A stretch of 19,171 nucleotides of DNA from Gallionella sp. UBA4737 (lineage in GTDB: Bacteria > Pseudomonadota > Gammaproteobacteria > Burkholderiales > Gallionellaceae): NCBI GenBank assembly GCA_002403995.1, contig DHIV01000039.1:1-19171 (forward strand). Reading direction: 5' to 3'. This document shows positions 14,731-19,171 of this stretch, one piece after another. Below the pieces are notes generated by a model. It did not search any database, was not told the DNA's origin, and saw only the letters and a program-made list of their open reading frames with translations. A program made the translations under genes and the position numbers. Each line of letters opens with the position of its first letter. Within the stretch, counting starts at the first letter, position 1.

Positions 14731-14747
14731 CTTAATGTTAAATTAAG
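14731..14747. promoter_or_regulatory. AT-rich inverted repeat upstream of the PNPOx-like gene
   Basis: CTTAAT (14731-14736) and ATTAAG (14742-14747) form a 6-bp inverted repeat with a 5-base spacer, 23 bases upstream of the minus-strand start. The size and symmetry suit a dimeric repressor site or a promoter-overlapping operator. No matching regulator is encoded nearby. Confidence 0.3.
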
Positions 14748-14936
14748 GGGCGCGCTTTAGCACGATCCTCTTGTATGCAGGGTTAGAGGGTGAGTAAATA
14801 GTGGCAAACCACGGTTTGTTTGAGTCCGGGAGCTTGTTACCTATTCATAAGTGCAGTGTTTCAATATTCACGCTGAAGGTCAATATGCCAACGGATATAT
14901 TTTATTGATACCGTAGCAGTCGGCGCAGTTTCGCTG

Positions 14937-14964
14937 GCAATGGTCTTATAATTTGAACCATTGC
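14937..14964 (+). promoter_or_regulatory. Inverted repeat enclosing a TATAAT box before nagZ
   Basis: GCAATGGT (14937-14944) and ACCATTGC (14957-14964) are perfect 8-base inverted copies separated by 12 bases. The spacer contains TATAAT (14947-14952), an exact -10 hexamer about 50 bases before nagZ. No good -35 is visible at 16-18 bases upstream. A T-rich tract (14966-14977) follows, so the same sequence could act as a Rho-independent terminator. Promoter with operator, or terminator, are the two readings. Confidence 0.4.
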
Positions 14965-15001
14965 TATTTGTTTTTTTCGTTTAACCGATCGGGGAATGTC
15001 T

Positions 15002-16051
15002 ATGAGCTTGGGGCCGGTGATGCTGGATGTACTGGGGACGCGACTGACCGCTGAGGATGAAGCGCGCTTGCGCCATCCGCTGGTTGGCGGGGTGATCCTG
15101 TTCGCGCGCAACTATGAGTCGCCCAGCCAGCTTGCCGAACTCACCGCCGCGATCCATGCGCTGCGCACGCCGCCGTTGCTGGTCGCGGTGGATCACGAAG
15201 GCGGGCGCGTGCAACGCTTCCGCGAGGGCTTCACGAAAATCCCCGCGATGCGCGAGATCGGCAAAATCTGGGACGCGCATCCGCATCGCGCCCGTCATCT
15301 GGCGCAGCAGGCCGGCTATGTGCTGGCCGCCGAGTTGCGGGCGTGCGGCGTGGATTTCAGTTTCACGCCGGTGCTGGATGTCGATCACGGCCAGAGCAGC
15401 GTGATCGGCGACCGCGCGTTTCACAGCGACCCGCAGGCGATCGCCGAGTTGGCGCACAGCCTGCTACTTGGCCTCAGGCAGGGTGGCATGCCGACAGTCG
15501 GCAAGCATTTCCCCGGCCATGGTTTTGTCGCTGCGGATTCGCACCTGGACATTCCGGTGGACGAGCGCGAGTTCGTCGATATCGAAATGTGCGACCTGGT
15601 CCCGTTCCGGCAGATGGTGAACTACGGCCTGACCGCCGTGATGCCCGCGCATGTGATCTATCCAAGAGTGGACAGCCGTCCGGCAGGGTTCTCACCGGTC
15701 TGGTTAAAGAACATCCTGCGCGGGCAACTCGGTTTCGAGGGTTGCATCTTCAGCGACGACTTGAGCATGGAAGGCGCCACCGTCGCGGGCGGCATCGTGC
15801 AGCGCGCAGAGGCCGCGCTGAATGCGGGCTGCGACATGGCGTTGGTGTGCAACAAGCCGGAATCGGCGGATGAATTGCTGCGCGGATGGCATTGGGAAAT
15901 GCCTGCTGCCAGCCGCGCGCGGCTAGCCCAGATGCGCGGCAAGCCGCACCCGGAATCTCTGGCCCGGCTGCACGAGCAGAACCAATTCCTCAAAGCGCTG
16001 GACGAGGTTGCCGCTATCGGCATGAGCAACGCGGAATTGCCGCTGGCCTAG
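15002..16051 (+). CDS. nagZ: Beta-N-acetylglucosaminidase NagZ
   Basis: NagZ is a cytoplasmic family 3 glycosidase that removes GlcNAc from anhydro-muropeptides during peptidoglycan recycling. The 349-residue product is near the family length. 'VDHEGGRVQRF' (63-73), 'KHFPGHG' (168-174) followed by the D179/H181 acid-base dyad in 'DSHLD', and the nucleophile region 'FSDDLSMEGA' with D252 are all intact. No signal peptide is present, as expected. An ATG at 14996 is also in frame, but GGGGA (14991-14995) is correctly spaced only for the ATG at 15002. The gene stands apart from acpS because of the intervening minus-strand genes; zipA follows after 52 bases. Confidence 0.95.
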   Translation: MSLGPVMLDVLGTRLTAEDEARLRHPLVGGVILFARNYESPSQLAELTAAIHALRTPPLLVAVDHEGGRVQRFREGFTKIPAMREIGKIWDAHPHRARHLAQQAGYVLAAELRACGVDFSFTPVLDVDHGQSSVIGDRAFHSDPQAIAELAHSLLLGLRQGGMPTVGKHFPGHGFVAADSHLDIPVDEREFVDIEMCDLVPFRQMVNYGLTAVMPAHVIYPRVDSRPAGFSPVWLKNILRGQLGFEGCIFSDDLSMEGATVAGGIVQRAEAALNAGCDMALVCNKPESADELLRGWHWEMPAASRARLAQMRGKPHPESLARLHEQNQFLKALDEVAAIGMSNAELPLA

Positions 16052-16103
16052 TTGGTCGTGCGATAATCCGGGCTGTCTTCCCGATATTTGTTATGGTTCT
16101 CTT

Positions 16104-17216
16104 ATGAGTGAATTACAAGCAGCGTTGCTGGCCATCGGTTTTGGTGTGATCGTCGCGGTGTATACCTATGGCTGGTGGCAGCAAAGGAGTTACCGGCGCA
16201 AGTTCGGCACGGTATTCCAGGGGAGCCATGCGGATGCGCTGTATCAGCAGGGTGACGAAAGGCCAGGCCAGGTTCAGCAATCGGCATCGGCGGAGATGGC
16301 TGATGAAACGATGATCGAGGCGATCATCACTGAAGTCGAAATTACCGAGGTATCGATCGCCGAGCCATCAGCAACCAGTCTGCTGGATGACTCCTGCGCG
16401 CTGTTGAACGCGCGCAGCGATTTCATCATCGAATTGCGTCTGGCCGAACCCAGCCATGCCGCCGTGCTGGATGGTCTGTGGCAGCGCAAGTTCGATTTTC
16501 GCAAGCCGGTGCAGGTGTGCGGTTTGACGCTGGCCACAAAAAAATGGGAGCGTGCCATCGCCGAGAGCCAGGTGCTCTATGCGCGCTTTCGTGTCGCGCT
16601 GCAACTGGTGGACAGAAGCGGCGCGATCAGCGAGGCCAGGCTGGCGGATTTCCGCGATCTGGTGCTGGGTGTCGCCAGGCACATCAAGGCGGATGCCACC
16701 ATTCCGGACATACACGAAACATACCGTCATGCGGCTGAACTGGACGCGTTTTGCGCCGATGTGGACCAGATGGTTGGGGTCAACCTGGTACCGCCCGCCG
16801 GGCGCCTGTTGCTCGGCGGGAGAATCGCGCAAGCTGCGGCCCTGCTGGGCATGACGCTGGAAGCGGACGGCGCGTTTCATCTGCTGAATGCGCAAGGACA
16901 TAGCCTGTTCAGCCTGATCAACCAGGACAGCAAGCCGTTCCAGCATCTCAGCCTGGAAACTTCCAGCACCGCGGGCCTTACCCTGTTGCTGGACGTGCCG
17001 CGCGTGGAAGATCCCGGCAGCCAGTTCGACCGGATGATGCAGGTTGCGCGCTTGCTGGCCAGGGAATTGCAGCTCAACGTGGTGGACGATCATCGAGTGG
17101 CGCTCAGTGACAGCGGATTGGCGCTGATCCGCGCGCGGATAAACGAAGTCGAGCTGAAAATGAGCGCCAATGGCATCACCCCGGGCAGTACTCAGGCGCG
17201 CAGATTGTTTTCCTGA
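16104..17216 (+). CDS. zipA: Cell division protein ZipA
   Basis: ZipA tethers FtsZ filaments to the inner membrane. The 370-residue product has an N-terminal membrane helix (about residues 5-24, 'LLAIGFGVIVAVYTYGWW'), then a basic stretch and a variable linker. The C-terminal FtsZ-binding ZipA domain occupies about residues 215-350, with 'LGMTLEADGAFHLLNAQGHSLFSLINQD' and 'GLTLLLDVPRVEDP' typical of it. The linker is short and not strongly Pro/Gln-rich, unlike the E. coli protein. The middle section (about 90-200) is not one I can assign. No strong ribosome site is seen. Its TGA overlaps the ligA ATG by one base (TGATG), the same zipA-ligA pairing as in gammaproteobacteria. Confidence 0.85.
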   Translation: MSELQAALLAIGFGVIVAVYTYGWWQQRSYRRKFGTVFQGSHADALYQQGDERPGQVQQSASAEMADETMIEAIITEVEITEVSIAEPSATSLLDDSCALLNARSDFIIELRLAEPSHAAVLDGLWQRKFDFRKPVQVCGLTLATKKWERAIAESQVLYARFRVALQLVDRSGAISEARLADFRDLVLGVARHIKADATIPDIHETYRHAAELDAFCADVDQMVGVNLVPPAGRLLLGGRIAQAAALLGMTLEADGAFHLLNAQGHSLFSLINQDSKPFQHLSLETSSTAGLTLLLDVPRVEDPGSQFDRMMQVARLLARELQLNVVDDHRVALSDSGLALIRARINEVELKMSANGITPGSTQARRLFS

Positions 17217-19171
17217 TGAGTGTCTCCGCCCGCATCGCGCAATTGCGCGCGGAAATCGAGAAGCACAACTACCAGTATTACGTGCTGGACCAGCCGCTGG
17301 TCCCCGACGCGGAATACGACAAGCTGTTCCGCGAATTGCAGGCTCTTGAAGCGCAGCATCCCGAACTCGCCACACCCGATTCCCCGACGCAGCGCGTCGG
17401 CGGCAAGGTGCTGGATGGATTTGCACCGGTGCGCCATGCCGTGGCCATGCTGTCGATACGCACCGAGACCGATATCAGCGATGAAGGCGCAGCTTCTTTC
17501 GATGCGCGGGTGCGCCGCGAATTGGGCGAACCGGATGCCGTGATCGAGTATTCCTGCGAACTGAAATTCGACGGCCTCGCGATCAACCTGCGCTACGAGC
17601 GCGGCGTGCTGGTGCAGGCCGCCACACGCGGCGATGGCGAGACTGGCGAGGACGTGACGCAGAACGTGCGCACCATCCATTGTATCCCCTTGCATCTGCG
17701 CGGCTGCGATGCAGATGTGCTGGAAGTGCGCGGCGAGGCCTACATGTCGCGCCGTGACTTCGAGCGCTACAACGAAAAGCAGCGGGAGCAAGGTTTGCCC
17801 ACGCTGGTGAACCCGCGCAACGGCGCGGCGGGCAGCATACGCCAGCTCGATCCGGCGCTCGCCGCGCGGCGTCCGCTGTCGTTCTTCGCGTATGGCCTGG
17901 GCGAGGTGCGGGGCTGGAAATTGCCCGCGACGCACAGCGCCCTGCTGGATGCGCTGGACAAGATGGGCGTGCCGGTGAGCGCCGTGCGCGCAGTGGTGCG
18001 CGGCGCGCAAGGGCTGGTGGAATTTCATCGCCATGTCGCGGAGGAACGCGACCAGTTGCCATTCGACATCGATGGCGTGGTGTACAAGGTCAACAGCCTC
18101 AGCTTGCAGGCGCAGCTCGGTTTCGTGACACGCGAGCCGCGCTGGGCGGTGGCGCACAAATTCCCGGCGGAAGAACAGATGACCGTGGTGCGCGGCATCG
18201 ACATCCAGGTCGGGCGCACCGGCAAGCTTACGCCGGTGGCGAAACTGGAGCCGGTTTTCGTCGGCGGCACGACGGTCAGCAATGCGACGCTGCACAACGA
18301 GGACGAGACGCGGCGCAAGGATGTGCGCATCGGCGACACCGTGATCGTGCGCCGCGCGGGCGACGTGATCCCGGAAGTGGTGGGTGTGGTGCTCGACCAG
18401 CGCCCGGCGAACGCGGGCAAGCCATTCGATCTGTTCCGGCTGCTGCACGGTCACTGCCCGGTATGCGGCAGCGCGATCGTGCGCGAGGAAGGCGAAGCGG
18501 ACTGGCGCTGCACCGGCGGCCTGTTCTGCCCGGCGCAGCGCAAGCAGGCCTTGCTGCATTTTGCCAGCCGCCGCGCGCTGGACATCGAAGGTCTGGGCGA
18601 CAAGCTGGTGGAGCAGCTGGTGGATGGCGGCATCGTCAGCACACCGGCCGATCTGTATGACAAACACAAATTGAATTTGCAGACACTGGCCGAACTGGAA
18701 CGCATGGGCGAGAAGTCGGCCAAGAATCTGCTGGAGGCGATCGAACACAGCAGACAGACCACGCTGGCGCGTTTCGTCTATGCGCTCGGCATCCGCAATG
18801 TGGGTGAGGCGACCGCGAAAGATCTGGCACGCCATTTCGGGAAATTGAAAAATCTGATGCACGCGGATGAAGCACAGTTGCAGCGCGTCCCTGATGTGGG
18901 GCCGGTGGTGGCGCAAAGCATCGTTGCTTTCTTCGGGGAACAACACAATGTCGATGTGATAAAAGATTTGCTTGATGCAAATCGTGGCGGTGTGAGTCCG
19001 AAGGAAAGTGAAGGTGAGCCGATAGAAGAACTGCCATTGGCTGGCAAGACTTTTGTGCTTACTGGTACACTCGGCATGGCCCGCGAGGAAGCGAAAGAGA
19101 AACTGGAAGCGCTGGGCGCGAAAGTGGCGGGCAGCGTGTCGAAAAAAACCGATTACGTGGTGGCCGGCGCC
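17216..19171 (+). CDS. ligA: NAD-dependent DNA ligase LigA (3' truncated by window)
   Basis: LigA seals nicks using NAD in replication and repair. The frame runs without a stop from ATG 17216 to the window end, 652 codons; the missing part is the rest of the BRCT domain. Visible domains are Ia with 'DAEYD' (31-35), the adenylation domain with nucleophile K117 in 'CELKFDG', 'ATRGDGETGEDVT', 'NPRNGAAGS' and 'DGVVYKV', the OB-fold ('VGRTGKLTPVAKLEPV'), the zinc finger C414, C417, C432, C438, helix-hairpin-helix repeats (about 450-570), and the BRCT start from about 607. Residues 78-90 read MLSIRTETDISDE where most LigA have a 'SL.NaF' type sequence. Start codon overlap with zipA implies coupling. 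Confidence 0.96.
   Translation, partial: MSVSARIAQLRAEIEKHNYQYYVLDQPLVPDAEYDKLFRELQALEAQHPELATPDSPTQRVGGKVLDGFAPVRHAVAMLSIRTETDISDEGAASFDARVRRELGEPDAVIEYSCELKFDGLAINLRYERGVLVQAATRGDGETGEDVTQNVRTIHCIPLHLRGCDADVLEVRGEAYMSRRDFERYNEKQREQGLPTLVNPRNGAAGSIRQLDPALAARRPLSFFAYGLGEVRGWKLPATHSALLDALDKMGVPVSAVRAVVRGAQGLVEFHRHVAEERDQLPFDIDGVVYKVNSLSLQAQLGFVTREPRWAVAHKFPAEEQMTVVRGIDIQVGRTGKLTPVAKLEPVFVGGTTVSNATLHNEDETRRKDVRIGDTVIVRRAGDVIPEVVGVVLDQRPANAGKPFDLFRLLHGHCPVCGSAIVREEGEADWRCTGGLFCPAQRKQALLHFASRRALDIEGLGDKLVEQLVDGGIVSTPADLYDKHKLNLQTLAELERMGEKSAKNLLEAIEHSRQTTLARFVYALGIRNVGEATAKDLARHFGKLKNLMHADEAQLQRVPDVGPVVAQSIVAFFGEQHNVDVIKDLLDANRGGVSPKESEGEPIEELPLAGKTFVLTGTLGMAREEAKEKLEALGAKVAGSVSKKTDYVVAGA

Larger units (their letters stand above)
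14708..15001. other. Spacer between the minus-strand cassette and nagZ
   Basis: This spacer of almost 300 bases separates divergent genes and is more AT-rich than its surroundings. It holds an inverted repeat near the PNPOx-like gene (14731-14747), a palindrome CAAACC-AC-GGTTTG (14805-14818), a possible 35-codon reading frame (GTG at 14801 to the stop ending at 14908) with a GAGGGTGAG ribosome-like site, and the promoter-like palindrome before nagZ (14937-14964). I see no RNA gene. Confidence 0.5.

Noticed and set aside
14805..14818. CAAACC-AC-GGTTTG palindrome in the nagZ spacer as a regulatory site
   Set aside because: It has no fixed relation to a promoter or gene start and nothing else supports it; recorded only as part of the spacer.
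16368..17426. 352-residue minus-strand frame across zipA and the ligA start
   Set aside because: Shadow of zipA codon use; low-complexity Arg/Gln/His composition and no ribosome site or family motif.
17192..18946. 584-residue open frame on the minus strand across ligA
   Set aside because: It lies antisense to a clear LigA, is rich in His, Arg and Gln as expected from reverse reading of GC-rich codons, and has no recognisable domain.

Overview
The window reads as a core chromosomal segment of a betaproteobacterium, probably Nitrosomonadales and perhaps a Gallionella/Sideroxydans-like bacterium. That placement is inferred from protein character and gene order; no rRNA or other lineage marker is present. 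Base composition and codon use look even throughout, and I see no transposase, integrase, CRISPR array, tRNA or rRNA.

Left end (1-2806): the C-terminal end of a Ser/Thr protein kinase with a C-terminal membrane anchor, then a small YgfX/CptA-like inner-membrane protein. nadB (L-aspartate oxidase, minus strand) converges on these genes. A short divergent spacer separates nadB from the envelope-stress operon.

Envelope-stress block (2807-6930): rpoE, rseA, mucB/rseB and rseC, then a DegP/MucD protease, the same order as Pseudomonas algU-mucA-mucB-mucC-mucD. The sigma factor is held by the membrane anti-sigma factor RseA, whose periplasmic side is guarded by RseB. MucD removes misfolded envelope proteins. 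The rseC-mucD gap carries a strongly folded inverted-repeat element (5389-5473).

Translation and maturation block (7047-13484): lepA, lepB, a DUF4845 membrane protein, rnc, era, recO, pdxJ and acpS. Genes are tightly packed and mostly overlap by a few bases: elongation factor 4, signal peptidase I, RNase III, the Era GTPase, recombination mediator, vitamin B6 ring synthesis and holo-ACP synthase. The order matches E. coli lepA-lepB-rnc-era-recO-pdxJ-acpS apart from the DUF4845 gene.

Minus-strand cassette (13489-14707): three small genes read from right to left: a PNPOx-fold flavin-binding protein, a DUF3565 Cys/His protein and a DUF488 protein. They are the least-understood genes here.

Right end (15002-19171): nagZ (peptidoglycan recycling), zipA (FtsZ membrane anchor) and ligA (NAD-dependent DNA ligase, cut by the window end in its BRCT domain). 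nagZ is preceded by a consensus-like -10 box lying inside a perfect 8-bp inverted repeat.

I found no obvious undescribed multi-gene system. The best leads are the folded element before mucD, the palindrome before nagZ, the three-gene minus-strand cassette and the DUF4845 gene between lepB and rnc.
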